Assembly (NCBI RefSeq): GCF_000338295.1
Contig: NZ_ANMO01000094.1
Span: forward strand, 1 to 64,000
Reading direction: 5' to 3'
DNA: 64,000 nucleotides
DNA from: Rhodopirellula europaea 6C
Lineage (GTDB): Bacteria; Planctomycetota; Planctomycetia; Pirellulales; Pirellulaceae
In this document: positions 55,265 through 64,000 of the stretch, piece by piece
How positions within the stretch are numbered: the stretch's first letter is position 1
Layout: each line of letters begins with the position of its first letter
Notes under the pieces: generated by a model
The model's database searches: none
Seen by the model: the letters and a program-made list of their open reading frames with translations, nothing else
What the model was told of the DNA's origin: nothing
Translations under genes and position numbers: made by a program

Positions 55265-57366
55265 AACTTTCCTGGTCCCGGCTCGGCCGGCTCACTCAAA
55301 AAGAACTTCGGGAAACCTTGCGTGACCGACGGACGATGCTGACTTTGGTCATGATGCCATTGTTGGTTTATCCATTGCTCAGCATGGCGTTGAACCGCTT
55401 CTTGCTTTCGTCCGGCATGCCGGCGGAGCAAGCATTCATGGTCGGTGTCTCATCGCCTGATGAGCGAGATTTCTTGCAGACGCTGATCGAAGATCCTCGC
55501 AGCGCACCTCCGGAACCCATCCTGAAGGTCAACGGCGGTCAATTGGCTCGGTTTGAGGTGGTTGTGCCAGAAGAACTCACACCCGAAGAAGCGTTGTCTC
55601 AAAACCTGCTCGACATTGCGGTGCAGTTTCAACACGGCCCAAGCTCCATTCAGTCGATGGAGATCGTTTCGTACAACAACGATCAGGGCAGCAGCACAGC
55701 TCAGCGAATTCTGACCGAGCGTTTGCAGTGGTTGCAGCTGTCTGAAAGCCTTCAAATCGTTCAGCGAATTGATCCCAATTATCAACCGATCGATTTGAGA
55801 ATTCGATCGATCGGAGAGAAAGCATCAGGATCCATTCTTGGCACGGTGATCCCCTTGGTTCTGGTTTTGATGACCATCACCGGCGCCGTTTATCCAGCGA
55901 TCGACCTGACGGCTGGTGAAAGAGAGCGAGGCACGATGGAAGCACTGATGGCTTCTCCTGTTCCGCGTTGGTGGGTGTTGCTTGCCAAGTATCTTGCGGT
56001 TGTCTTCGTCGCCTTCCTCACCGCGATGGCAAACTTGCTTGCCATGTTCGTGACCATGAAGGTGACAGGACTGGTCAGCATGCTGGCGGGTGATTCAACA
56101 GTCGGGCTGCTGCAGATCACGCAGATTCTCGGTCTACTGCTGCTGTTCAGCTGCTTCTTCTCGGCGTTGTTACTTTCGCTTACCAGCTTCGCAAAGTCGT
56201 TCAAAGAAGCACAGGCATATCTGATTCCCGTGATGCTGCTTTCGCTTGGCCCGGCGATGCTTTCCCTGATGCCAGGCGTGACACTGGAGGGACCGCTGGC
56301 CGTCGCTCCGCTTCTGAATATTGTTTTGCTCGCTCGGGACATCCTATCCGGCACCGCCACCACCGCAGGCGCGGTCGTGGCCGTCACCAGCACACTGTTC
56401 TATGCGGCGGCGACTTTGGGCATTGCCGCGCGACTGTTTGGTAGTGACGCGGTTGAGCGAACTAGCCAGAAATCATTTGGTTCGCTTCTTCAACGGCCCG
56501 ATACGGTTACCAATCATCCCAGCATGAGCCAGGCTGGGTTGGTTGTCGCCTTACTGCTGCCAGCCTCATTCCTGATCTCGAACGGTTTGATGCAGTGGCT
56601 GCGAATCGTGTCCGATTCCATCTCGGTTGGTTCACAGCTGTTGCTAAACGCATTGAGCCTGATCTTGGTTTTCGGTTTGATTCCACTTTTTGCAACTATC
56701 ATTGGAAAGCATCGCATCCGATCGACGTATCGATTCGTGATGCCACCGCTTGCGTCAATTCTGGGTGCCATTGTCTTGGCGGGAGGAGCCTGGGCGTTTG
56801 CACATGAAGCCTTGGCGTTGGCCGACCAGTTTGGAATCGCCCTTCTTTCGGACGACCAAATTGAACGCACAAGGTCTTTGCTAGACAAATGGAAAACGGT
56901 GCCACCATGGCTACTCTTGTTGACGATGGCGGCAACCCCGGCTCTCGTCGAAGAGTTCTGCTTTCGAGGCTATTTATTCTCCGCATTCTCGGCTGTCCTT
57001 CGCCCTTGGCAAACGATCTGCACGACCGCATTGCTATTTGGACTCTTCCACGTCTTTGTCGGCAGCACGTTGTTGGTCGAACGCTTTCTACCCACCATGC
57101 TGCTTGGATTACTGCTGGGATGGGTCGCCTTCCGAACCGGCAGCGTCTGGCCAGGAGTGGTCTTGCACTTCTTCCATAATGGAATGCTGGAATTAGCCGC
57201 GCGTTATCATGACAAGCTCGATTTCCTCGGGCTCAGCGATGCAGATGGCTCCAAGCACTTGCCTTCCAGCTGGCTCGTTGCTGCGGCACTCATGGTCATG
57301 ATTGGCATCGCGATTGTCGCATGGTCGACACGAAGACAAGCCAGCGAGAGCTCAATCCAGAACTAG
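55261..57366 (+). CDS. ABC permease fused to CPBP intramembrane protease
   Basis: A 701-residue protein. Residues 1 to about 400 form a NatB/ABC-2 permease: '[29 protein letters not shown]', an extracytoplasmic loop, then '[43 protein letters not shown]' and further helices. From about residue 520 the CPBP (CAAX/Abi) protease motifs appear: '[16 protein letters not shown]' (EExxxR), '[10 protein letters not shown]' (FxxxH) and '[11 protein letters not shown]' (HxxxN). It works with the preceding ATPase. The two activities may be coupled, for example processing and export of a peptide. Confidence 0.92.
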   Translation: MKLSWSRLGRLTQKELRETLRDRRTMLTLVMMPLLVYPLLSMALNRFLLSSGMPAEQAFMVGVSSPDERDFLQTLIEDPRSAPPEPILKVNGGQLARFEVVVPEELTPEEALSQNLLDIAVQFQHGPSSIQSMEIVSYNNDQGSSTAQRILTERLQWLQLSESLQIVQRIDPNYQPIDLRIRSIGEKASGSILGTVIPLVLVLMTITGAVYPAIDLTAGERERGTMEALMASPVPRWWVLLAKYLAVVFVAFLTAMANLLAMFVTMKVTGLVSMLAGDSTVGLLQITQILGLLLLFSCFFSALLLSLTSFAKSFKEAQAYLIPVMLLSLGPAMLSLMPGVTLEGPLAVAPLLNIVLLARDILSGTATTAGAVVAVTSTLFYAAATLGIAARLFGSDAVERTSQKSFGSLLQRPDTVTNHPSMSQAGLVVALLLPASFLISNGLMQWLRIVSDSISVGSQLLLNALSLILVFGLIPLFATIIGKHRIRSTYRFVMPPLASILGAIVLAGGAWAFAHEALALADQFGIALLSDDQIERTRSLLDKWKTVPPWLLLLTMAATPALVEEFCFRGYLFSAFSAVLRPWQTICTTALLFGLFHVFVGSTLLVERFLPTMLLGLLLGWVAFRTGSVWPGVVLHFFHNGMLELAARYHDKLDFLGLSDADGSKHLPSSWLVAAALMVMIGIAIVAWSTRRQASESSIQN

Positions 57367-58958
57367 CTGGTGTGCACAGCTTCAACTTCTTCGCTTCCCA
57401 CAAGCGTGTCGCTCGTTGAAGCGGATGCCGCGTTCGTCTTCTTCTTGCGAGCGGCTGCGTTTTTCTTCCCAAGATTGTCAACCAAGTAGCTGACCTGGGC
57501 CTGCAACTCTTCCGCATGCTCTAAGAAATAACTGAGCTGAGCCAGCGATTCGTGTGACGAATTGGCAATGACCTCTACCTTGCCGATTGGCACCGACTCG
57601 TCTTCCCCTGGTCGAGTTGCGAAGAGCGGGATTCGGACAACGCTTTGCATTGACTTCTCCGGCAAACGGATACTTTGCCAAGTCGCATGATAGCCTTCGT
57701 GCAACCAAGCCATATTCGCGTCGATTTGCACTTTTGCGAGATCATGCCGTTTCGCGAATTCGACCAATGGTTCCCAGACTGGTTCCCAGCAACCATCGCC
57801 TTGAATCTGGACACTGCGCAAATGCTTGGCTGACTCACAATCCTTCGGACGCACCGCAAATGAATGGGCAAAGTGGTACAGACGCCCGAGAAGAAGGCGA
57901 CACTCCGAATGACCGAACGTTCGAGTCAGAACCAAGAAGCCCAAAACGGCTCCTGCTCCCAGAAGAACCAGCCAGTCTTGATTGAACCGAACTGAGAGTA
58001 CCGCGATTGTTGAGCTAAGCGTGCAAAGGCCAGCAACCACCAACAACATCCCATTTGGACCGAATTTTTCGTTCAACAGGTGATGCAAATGTCCTCGGTC
58101 CGTTGCATACATACTGCGTCCCGTCATCCATCGTCGAATGATTGCTGCAGAAGAGTCGAACAACGGCAGAACCAAAATCGCGACCGGTGCAGCAACGACA
58201 ACCGCGGACTCCTTCAATGAGCACCACATTGCCAAGACGCCGACCATCAGCCCGATCATCATGCTCCCCGCGTCGCCCAAAAAGATTGTGGCGGGCGGGC
58301 GATTGAAGACCAAGAAGCCGAGCAGTGCGCCACATAAAGCAGTTGCCGCAATGACGGTAGATGCAGAGTGTCCACTCGATGCACTTAGCAATGCCAGCCC
58401 GCCGCAAACAAACGCGCCGACCGTGGTCGCCATGCCGTCGGCTCCGTCAAGCAGATTGAGCGCGTTGATCGCGAGCAACAACCACAAGACACTGACGGGA
58501 ATCGCAAAAATCCCCAAAGGAATCTCGAAACCGAAGAGCGAGATCGATCGCATGACCGTTCCACTTCCCACAACGATCATCGCGATGACGCATTGAGCGA
58601 GTAGCTTCTGTCGGCCACGCAGTGCCCACTTATCGTCAATCAAACCAACGATCAAGATCGCCGACGAGGCACCCAGCAAAACAAACCAACGAGATGACAA
58701 CTCCGTCATCTTGCCGAATTCCGCCCAACCACTTTCGTAAGCGATGCCAACCAGGAACGCGATACCGGTCGCGATGAAAACGGCTAACCCGCCCGCCAAT
58801 GCGATTGGCCGATCATGCAGTTTCCTCTCCGCATCTGGGTTGTCCACCAATCCCACTCGAATTGCGAATGCACGCACCACCGGCACCAGTACCAGCATCG
58901 CGATGAAAGCAGCGGCAAGAGTAACGAGGATGAATGGTGTCATTGCTAGTTGATTCAA
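57363..58958 (-). CDS. WecA/MraY-family sugar-phosphate transferase with C-terminal extension
   Basis: A 531-residue protein that moves a sugar phosphate to undecaprenyl phosphate. The membrane part (about 1-340) shows 'DNPDAERKLHDRPIALAGGLAVFI', 'GLIDDKWALRGRQKLLAQ', 'NALNLLDGADGMATT', 'FLGDAGSMMIGLMVG' and 'DRGHLHHLL', all family motifs with the catalytic Asp residues. Family members usually stop near 350 residues. The 190-residue cytoplasmic tail is unusual: it has beta-rich 'WEPVWEPLVEFAKRHDLAKVQIDAN' and a coiled segment near the end. It lies beside an export gene cluster, so a role in exopolysaccharide initiation is likely. It overlaps the convergent ABC gene by 4 bases. Confidence 0.92.
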   Translation of the reverse strand: MNQLAMTPFILVTLAAAFIAMLVLVPVVRAFAIRVGLVDNPDAERKLHDRPIALAGGLAVFIATGIAFLVGIAYESGWAEFGKMTELSSRWFVLLGASSAILIVGLIDDKWALRGRQKLLAQCVIAMIVVGSGTVMRSISLFGFEIPLGIFAIPVSVLWLLLAINALNLLDGADGMATTVGAFVCGGLALLSASSGHSASTVIAATALCGALLGFLVFNRPPATIFLGDAGSMMIGLMVGVLAMWCSLKESAVVVAAPVAILVLPLFDSSAAIIRRWMTGRSMYATDRGHLHHLLNEKFGPNGMLLVVAGLCTLSSTIAVLSVRFNQDWLVLLGAGAVLGFLVLTRTFGHSECRLLLGRLYHFAHSFAVRPKDCESAKHLRSVQIQGDGCWEPVWEPLVEFAKRHDLAKVQIDANMAWLHEGYHATWQSIRLPEKSMQSVVRIPLFATRPGEDESVPIGKVEVIANSSHESLAQLSYFLEHAEELQAQVSYLVDNLGKKNAAARKKKTNAASASTSDTLVGSEEVEAVHTS

Positions 58959-59531
58959 TCAGAGAAGGGCATTTTGACACGGTGAAGGCAAAGAATGTCA
59001 TGACAGGAACGATGTCAGCTGATGACAACCGGTAAACCCTGTGTGACAAGAATAGCTCTTTATTCTAGTACAACGTCTCCGTGATGCATCATCTTACGCG
59101 TCCGCTCGAAAGCTATCCCCCGCGCGTACGAAAAGTTAACGGAACTCCGCGAAAATCGTATTGGGCAATCGTTCCAAACCGTAAATCTCCCCGAATCAGG
59201 TGTCCCAAGAAGGGGCCACCGCCCCTCCCAAATACCGAAAACACAAGGAAACCAGCAGGCGGACACCTGTGGTTCCAGTGCCCCCCGGAACAGTCTCACT
59301 AACCAGGCGGACTGCTAGCACCCCCATTTCATGCACATTTGGCTAAACCGGCATCGCAGAAGGGGCGATAAAGAGTGCGGGGACTTCGCCTGCTAGCAGA
59401 ATCGCTGCAAACGGTGCGACCCTGATTCCAAACGCCGTTGCAGCCAGTTCGAAGGGCAAGATGGCGGCTGGAAATGTTGCACGCACGAGTCGTGTGATCC
59501 AGATAGATCCGCCGCTAGGGGAGCCGGCATT
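58959..59531 (+). other. Leader region of the exopolysaccharide genes
   Basis: 573 bases between the divergent WecA-like and lipoprotein genes. Visible features are an AGAATA/TATTCT palindrome (59049-59066), a structured RNA candidate (59197-59269), and a 24-codon frame (59461-59535) whose TGA overlaps the next ATG. A Shine-Dalgarno-like AGGGGAG sits before the lipoprotein start. No longer gene seen. Confidence 0.5.
59197..59269 (+). ncRNA. Structured RNA candidate (unknown class)
   Basis: A 9-bp perfect outer helix, CAGGTGTCC (59197-59205) with GGACACCTG (59261-59269), encloses a 6-bp hairpin AGGGGC-CACC-GCCCCT (59211-59226) and an A-rich single-stranded stretch. It lies about 260 bases upstream of the lipoprotein and Wza-type genes. 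I do not recognise a known riboswitch. Confidence 0.35.
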
Positions 59532-60641
59532 ATGACCCAGCTTAATCGACATGACGCGTCCGTCCGCCCGAAGCTATCGAGGCGAAACATCATTCGTCAA
59601 AGAGCTCAACGAGCCTTCTTGGCGAGTCTTGCGGCGGGTATTTTGACAACGGGGATGACCGGCTGCACCATCATGGGTGGCCTGCAATCCAAGCTGACTC
59701 GAAGTGAGTGCATCGACGACTTCATGGTCTCGCATCGCAACAAAGTCATGGCAGAAAAGGCCTGGTTGCGAAACGCTCACTGCCACAAAAAACACCGCCA
59801 TTCGAAAGACCTCCGAAAGGGTTTTATTGATGGCTACATGGAAGTCGCGACCGGCGGATCTGGGTGCACTCCCGCGGTCGTGTCTCCTGACTACTGGGGT
59901 TGGAAACATCAATCTGGCGATGGGCAAAGTGCCGTCAATGCTTGGTTCGAAGGTTTCCCACTCGGAGTGAAAGCCGCTGAACAAGACGGAATTGGTTACT
60001 ACAACCAGATCCGTATTCAAACCCCAATGCGACCAGCTTCGGCGGCTATGACCGGATCAATGGCCCCAACGCCAGTTGCTCCTGTACCGCCCATTCCAAC
60101 GGCCAATGTCTTGCCGCCAGGCATTCAGTTGGGTGAAGGTGAAACTCTTGTGCCAGGCCGAGTCACGTTCGAAGAAGCAAACGAACTGACCGGTACAAAC
60201 GTGGACATGAATCACGTGAAACAGCAAGCACCGCCTACACCGCCTGCAATCAAATCTGTATCACCGAAATCGAATATCACCAACGATCCATTCTCACAGG
60301 TTGCACCTTCGCAAAGTAACGAAACCTTGGTTGCGGAAGGTGCTGGAGCAATGCTGAGTGACATCCCACAAGAAGGTGGCGATCAATTTGGTGATCCGAC
60401 CGACATCAAACAACTGTTCCCGGATGTTGACAGCGTTTCGTCTCCTCAAGACACCAGCGCATCAGACCTTGTCCCGCGGACAAAGCAAACCCCGGTTAGC
60501 ACTGATGTGGCAGAACCAACCCAAGACGAAATTGATTCGGTAATCGAAGAGATTTTCGGACGGCCAGATCGCCAGGCCCAATCAAATGAAGCAGTCGAAT
60601 CGCCTGCAAACAATCAATCGATGCAATTCTTGTTCGATTGA
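59532..60641 (+). CDS. Lipoprotein of unknown function in an export locus
   Basis: A 369-residue protein. The N-terminus has a basic segment and a hydrophobic stretch ending in a lipobox (LTTGMTGC, Cys about residue 47), so it is probably a lipoprotein with a long n-region. Conserved-looking parts are 'FMVSHRNKVMAEKAWLRNAHCHKKHRHSKDLRKGFIDGYMEVATGGSGCTPAVVSPDYWGW' and 'AWFEGFPLGVKAAEQDG'. The C-terminal half is Pro/Ser/Asp-rich and disordered. A good AGGGGAG site precedes the ATG. It lies just ahead of the Wza-type gene and may form part of the same envelope machinery. Confidence 0.75.
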   Translation: MTQLNRHDASVRPKLSRRNIIRQRAQRAFLASLAAGILTTGMTGCTIMGGLQSKLTRSECIDDFMVSHRNKVMAEKAWLRNAHCHKKHRHSKDLRKGFIDGYMEVATGGSGCTPAVVSPDYWGWKHQSGDGQSAVNAWFEGFPLGVKAAEQDGIGYYNQIRIQTPMRPASAAMTGSMAPTPVAPVPPIPTANVLPPGIQLGEGETLVPGRVTFEEANELTGTNVDMNHVKQQAPPTPPAIKSVSPKSNITNDPFSQVAPSQSNETLVAEGAGAMLSDIPQEGGDQFGDPTDIKQLFPDVDSVSSPQDTSASDLVPRTKQTPVSTDVAEPTQDEIDSVIEEIFGRPDRQAQSNEAVESPANNQSMQFLFD

Positions 60642-60714
60642 TTTCTGACCGTTCCTCAACCACAGACCAGTCCGGGCGGCTTTGCACCCGATTGCACTTT
60701 CAGAGAGTTCAAGG

Positions 60715-62067
60715 ATGAACATCAACCTCTTTCAAACTCGAGTGTGGAAACACATTCGCACCACGGTTGGACTTGGCGTGGCCGCCTCGCTGGTCGCTTC
60801 ACTGACCGGCTGCTCGTCACTGACCCAGCCAATCGATGGTGTTCCAGCTCACCGATTGCCGCCCGAATTCTTTCCGGCACCCAAGAACAACTTGGTTCCG
60901 GTTGATATCGCGTTGCTGTCTCTTGAGCCACCACGAGACTACCAGCTCGGCCCCGATGACATCCTCGGTGTCTACATTGAAGGCGTTCTGCCTTTCAATC
61001 CGCCCAACACTCCACCTGAGCCACCTCCGGTCAATTTCCCGGAACAGGACAGCACCCTGCCACCGTCGATTGGTTACCCAATTGCGGTTCAGGATGATGG
61101 AACTCTGTCGCTGCCGCTGATCGAACCCCTTGAGGTCGAAGGCCTCACGCTCGATCAAGTCCGCGAAAAAATTCGTGAAGCCTACATCGACAATGACATT
61201 CTGCGAGAAGAAAAAGCTCGTCCGATTGTCACGCTTATCAAGGAACGAACCTACGATGTGATCGTGGTTCGGGAAGATGGATTGGGACAGGGAAACCAAC
61301 GGAACCTCCAGACGCAGGCGAGTGAGTTCATTCGGGGCACGGACAATTCCGCCAGCGGCGGCTTGGTCAAACTTCCTGCGTACAAGAATGATATTTTGCA
61401 CGCTCTGGTTGAAACCGGCGGTTTGCCAGGTCTGAACGCAAAGAACGAAGTTCGGGTTCTGCGAGCCAGCGAAGCTGACAAACGCAAACGAGCTCAGTTT
61501 GTTCGAGACTTCTACGCGTCTCAACGCAACGCCATGCTCGACCCATGTGTTTGCCCGCCGGAACTTCCGCCAGACCCATCGATCCTTCGCATTCCATTGC
61601 GACTTCCACCTGGAGTGATCCCAAACATCACACCGGAAGATGTGGAACTGCAAGACGGCGACATTGTGTACATCGAAAACCGCGAGACAGAAGTTTTCTA
61701 CACTGGTGGTTTGTTGCCCGGCGGCGAGTTCCCACTCCCTCGTGACTATGATCTCGACGTCCTCGGTGCGATGGCTATCGCAGGCGGTGGCATCGGACAG
61801 ACGACTGGCGGTGGAGGAGGATTCGGAGGTGCACGGTCGGTTGGTGGAGTTCCACCTGGAATGCTGTATGTGCTTCGTCAGACACCATGCAACGGACAAG
61901 TTGCAATCGAGGTTGACCTTGCCCGGGCCGTCAACGACCCGCGAAGTCGCCCACTGGTTCAACCTGGTGACACTCTGATTCTTCAATACAAATGTGAAGA
62001 AGAAGTGCTGAACTTCAGCCTCGGTACATTCTTCACCTACGGTATTCAAGAACTACTGCGAAACTAG
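60715..62067 (+). CDS. Wza-type polysaccharide export lipoprotein
   Basis: 450 residues from MNINLF; an upstream TTG adds a non-homologous stretch. A lipoprotein signal ends at 'LTGCSS'. The polysaccharide export domain reads 'YQLGPDDILGVYIEGVLPFN', 'DGTLSLPLIEPLEVEGLTLDQVREKIREAY'. SLBB-like parts follow ('LPAYKNDILHALVETGGLPGLNAKNEVRVLR', 'GGLLPGGEFPLPRDYDLDVLGAMAIAGG'), and the end is 'VQPGDTLILQYK'. Wza proteins form the outer-membrane exit for capsule or exopolysaccharide. A clear terminator follows. Confidence 0.92.
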   Translation: MNINLFQTRVWKHIRTTVGLGVAASLVASLTGCSSLTQPIDGVPAHRLPPEFFPAPKNNLVPVDIALLSLEPPRDYQLGPDDILGVYIEGVLPFNPPNTPPEPPPVNFPEQDSTLPPSIGYPIAVQDDGTLSLPLIEPLEVEGLTLDQVREKIREAYIDNDILREEKARPIVTLIKERTYDVIVVREDGLGQGNQRNLQTQASEFIRGTDNSASGGLVKLPAYKNDILHALVETGGLPGLNAKNEVRVLRASEADKRKRAQFVRDFYASQRNAMLDPCVCPPELPPDPSILRIPLRLPPGVIPNITPEDVELQDGDIVYIENRETEVFYTGGLLPGGEFPLPRDYDLDVLGAMAIAGGGIGQTTGGGGGFGGARSVGGVPPGMLYVLRQTPCNGQVAIEVDLARAVNDPRSRPLVQPGDTLILQYKCEEEVLNFSLGTFFTYGIQELLRN

Positions 62068-62097
62068 TCCTCGACCGACGATCGAGTCAAACAAACG

Positions 62098-62130
62098 AAA
62101 CGTCGCCTCTACCCAGGGGCGACGTTTTTT
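62098..62130 (+). terminator. Rho-independent terminator of the export genes
   Basis: AAACGTCGCC (62098-62107) pairs with GGCGACGTTT (62118-62127), followed by a run of T to 62130. It is well placed 31 bases after the Wza-type stop. Confidence 0.9.
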
Positions 62131-62157
62131 CGTTGACCAAGCGGCTCCCGACCGGCC

Positions 62158-62853
62158 TCACAGCTTCACAAGCAAACTTGATCCCAGTCGGCTCACCCAA
62201 ACCTCTGGAACAGGAGCCTCAAAAGTCATCCGCTCTTTCTTCGTGGGATGCATGATGGAAAGCCGCCAACTATGAAGTGCGATCCCAGTCGGCCAAGACC
62301 GCTCGCTTCCATATTTGATGTCGCCCAAAATGGGGAACCCAGCCTCGGACCATTGCAAGCGAATTTGATGCTTGCGGCCTGTGAGTGGCTTGACCTTAAG
62401 AAGCGTTGACTCGCGGTCGTACCCTGAAACTTCGTACTCCAGACGAGCCTCCTTGGCATCAGCTCTGGAATGATGAGCCACACACATGCGGTGAGCTGCA
62501 TCGTCTTTGTAGACATCGTCGACCAAAGAGCCCTGTTGCTGCTCGACTCGGCCTGCGACAACCGCGAGGTACGTCTTCTTCGCTCCATCGCCAGAATGAT
62601 TGGCGAACTGAGGCGTGAGTCTGCTGGCCGCTTTACTGGTTCGGGCCATCACGATGACACCCGAAGTCATCGAATCGAGCCGACTCACAATTCCGAGATA
62701 GACCTTCCCCGGTTTGTTGCACGTCCGTCGGATGTAATCACAACCGAGCGAATGCAAAGTCGGCTGCCCAGCAGCTCCCATCGTCGCTAACTTGGTCGGT
62801 TTGTTTACCACGAGCAAATGGTTGTCTTCGTAGATGACGTCGACTTCGCTCAT
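62158..62853 (-). CDS. RluA-family pseudouridine synthase
   Basis: A 231-residue RNA pseudouridine synthase. It shows 'IYEDNHLLVVNKPTKLATM', the catalytic motif 'SRLDSMTSGVIVMARTSKAASRLT' (Asp kept, the following residue Ser instead of the usual Arg/Lys), 'KKTYLAVVAG' and 'KPLTGRKHQIRLQWSEAGFPILGDIKYG', with 'IALHSWRL'. No S4 domain is present. The target, rRNA or tRNA, cannot be told from sequence. It is divergent from recQ with only 36 bases between starts. Confidence 0.93.
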   Translation of the reverse strand: MSEVDVIYEDNHLLVVNKPTKLATMGAAGQPTLHSLGCDYIRRTCNKPGKVYLGIVSRLDSMTSGVIVMARTSKAASRLTPQFANHSGDGAKKTYLAVVAGRVEQQQGSLVDDVYKDDAAHRMCVAHHSRADAKEARLEYEVSGYDRESTLLKVKPLTGRKHQIRLQWSEAGFPILGDIKYGSERSWPTGIALHSWRLSIMHPTKKERMTFEAPVPEVWVSRLGSSLLVKL

Positions 62854-62889
62854 GTTTCTCGAATCCCAAAATAGAAAGTTTCGCCACCG

Positions 62890-64000
62890 ATGGGTGAGTC
62901 AGCCAACGCGAATTTGAAGTCAGGCAAGCGTTCGCTGGACCAAGCCCAGAAGATCCTGCAGGACGTATTTGGGTATCGCTCATTTCGCCCCAGCCAATCT
63001 GCCGTCATTCAGCACGTTCTCGCTGGTGAGCACGCCATGGTGATCATGCCAACAGGACGTGGCAAGTCGATGTGCTTCCAAATTCCCGCGTTGCTGGGGA
63101 GCGGCACCGATCTGACGTTGGTACTTTCTCCGCTGATTGCTTTGATGCAGGACCAGGTCGATGGGCTGGTAGCAAAAGGCGTCGACGCGACGCTCATCAA
63201 TTCCTCTTTGGATCGAAGTGAACGCGAAAAGAGGCAGAAGAACTTACGCGACAACCAATATCGTTTGCTATACGTGACGCCTGAACGATTTCGCAAACCT
63301 GAGTTCCTAGACGCAATTTCGGGCCGAAACATTCAGCTGCTCGCAATCGATGAGGCACACTGCGTCAGCCAGTGGGGCCACGACTTCCGACCAGATTACA
63401 GCAGAATCGCCGACATCCGGAAACAACTGGGCTCTCCCACCACGATTGCCCTGACCGCGACGGCAACCGCGGAATGCCGGGCGGACATCGTGGATCAAAT
63501 TGGCCTGGCCGAATGCGAGATGAGACTGTTCCATGAAGGGATTGATCGTCCCAATTTGCGGATCGACGTCGAGTCCGTGATGGGCGAGAACGAAAAATAC
63601 GAAACGATTCTCGAGGCACTTTCGGCCCCACCATTTTCTCCAACCGACGATACGCCCGTTGGCGGCGCTATCATCTACTTCTCGCTGATCAAAACGCTGG
63701 ACCGCTTCAGCGACCTGTTGTTGGCACGGTCTATCGATCATGTCTGCTACCACGGCGATCAATCACGAAAGGATCGCCGTCGGATACAAAACGAATTCAT
63801 GTCCGGCGAACGAGACCTCGTTTTGGCCACTCCCGCATTTGGAATGGGAGTCGATAAAGAAGATATTCGGCTGGTCATCCACGCTGAAACCCCTGGATCG
63901 ATCGAATCCTATTATCAGGAGATTGGTCGAGCGGGCCGTGACGACAAACCAAGCCGCTGCCTTTGGCTATACGATCAAGACGACTTGATGACGCAGATGC
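62890..64000 (+). CDS. recQ: RecQ-family ATP-dependent DNA helicase (3' cut by window edge)
   Basis: 370 codons are visible, without a stop before the edge. RecQ helicase motifs are 'FGYRSFRPSQSAVIQHVLAGEHAMVIMPTGRGKSMCFQIPALL' (motif 0 and Walker A GRGKS), 'LSPLIALMQDQV', 'DEAHCVSQWGHDFRPDY', 'IALTATATAECR', 'IIYFSLIKTLDRFSDLL', 'CYHGDQ', 'VLATPAFGMGVDKEDIRLVIHAETPGSIESYYQEIGRAGRD'. It unwinds DNA 3' to 5' in recombination and repair. The RQC and HRDC domains would lie beyond the window. Confidence 0.95.
   Translation, partial: MGESANANLKSGKRSLDQAQKILQDVFGYRSFRPSQSAVIQHVLAGEHAMVIMPTGRGKSMCFQIPALLGSGTDLTLVLSPLIALMQDQVDGLVAKGVDATLINSSLDRSEREKRQKNLRDNQYRLLYVTPERFRKPEFLDAISGRNIQLLAIDEAHCVSQWGHDFRPDYSRIADIRKQLGSPTTIALTATATAECRADIVDQIGLAECEMRLFHEGIDRPNLRIDVESVMGENEKYETILEALSAPPFSPTDDTPVGGAIIYFSLIKTLDRFSDLLLARSIDHVCYHGDQSRKDRRRIQNEFMSGERDLVLATPAFGMGVDKEDIRLVIHAETPGSIESYYQEIGRAGRDDKPSRCLWLYDQDDLMTQM

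Noticed and set aside
60817-62049. Long minus-strand frame of 410 codons
   Set aside because: It lies entirely opposite the Wza-type export gene and has no recognisable motif. Typical antisense shadow of a GC-biased gene.

Overview
This 64 kb window looks like chromosome from a marine planctomycete of the Pirellulaceae, most likely Rhodopirellula or a close relative. The pointers are the DUF1552 plus DUF1587/1592/1588/1585 pair, a DUF1559 pseudopilin, a giant surface protein with a 'LESRQLLAA' N-terminal motif and a dockerin, the DUF58/VWA/DUF4175 operon, a DUF3500 protein, many GTG/TTG starts, and few Shine-Dalgarno sequences. These are family-level inferences from reading the translations; no search was run.

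Layout. 1-2.2 kb: three small exported or membrane proteins of unknown function. 2.2-7.1 kb: a decayed accessory island with the 3' end of a group II intron, a remnant of an AAA-type ATPase, a 5'-truncated HsdS, and a large AlbA_2 protein whose C-terminus is replaced by a tyrosine recombinase. It ends beside tRNA-Leu(UAA). 7.5-17.3 kb: housekeeping and hypothetical genes (DUF3500, TruB, a flippase-like membrane protein, ferredoxin, RlmI-type methyltransferase, FHA protein, a possible BshC-like protein, bL36, a CelD/FemAB-type acetyltransferase). 17.4-26.7 kb: fasciclin protein, RGG-rich secreted protein, DUF1552 and DUF1592 proteins, a divergent AcpS, TrpS and a HEAT-like protein. 27-29.5 kb: two trans-sulfuration PLP enzymes behind a SAM-II-like riboswitch candidate. 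29.6-42.4 kb: five translationally coupled genes related to bacterial aerotolerance (Bat) operons, including a 1930-residue DUF4175-type coiled-coil protein.

42.5-50.7 kb is the most interesting part. A near-consensus sigma70 promoter is followed by a cobalamin-type riboswitch and then four same-strand genes: a DUF1559 pseudopilin, a 2033-residue surface protein with three DUF4465 domains, Calx-beta-like repeats and a dockerin, a DUF1289 protein, and a small six-helix DUF6580 membrane protein. I read this as a candidate planctomycete vitamin B12 acquisition operon: surface capture plus inner-membrane uptake.

50.7-64 kb: NAD-dependent epimerase, TypA/BipA, a histidine phosphatase, an ABC ATPase followed by a permease-CPBP protease fusion, a WecA-like sugar-phosphate transferase, a lipoprotein and a Wza-type export protein (an exopolysaccharide neighbourhood with a structured 5' region), an RluA-type pseudouridine synthase, and a RecQ helicase cut by the right edge.
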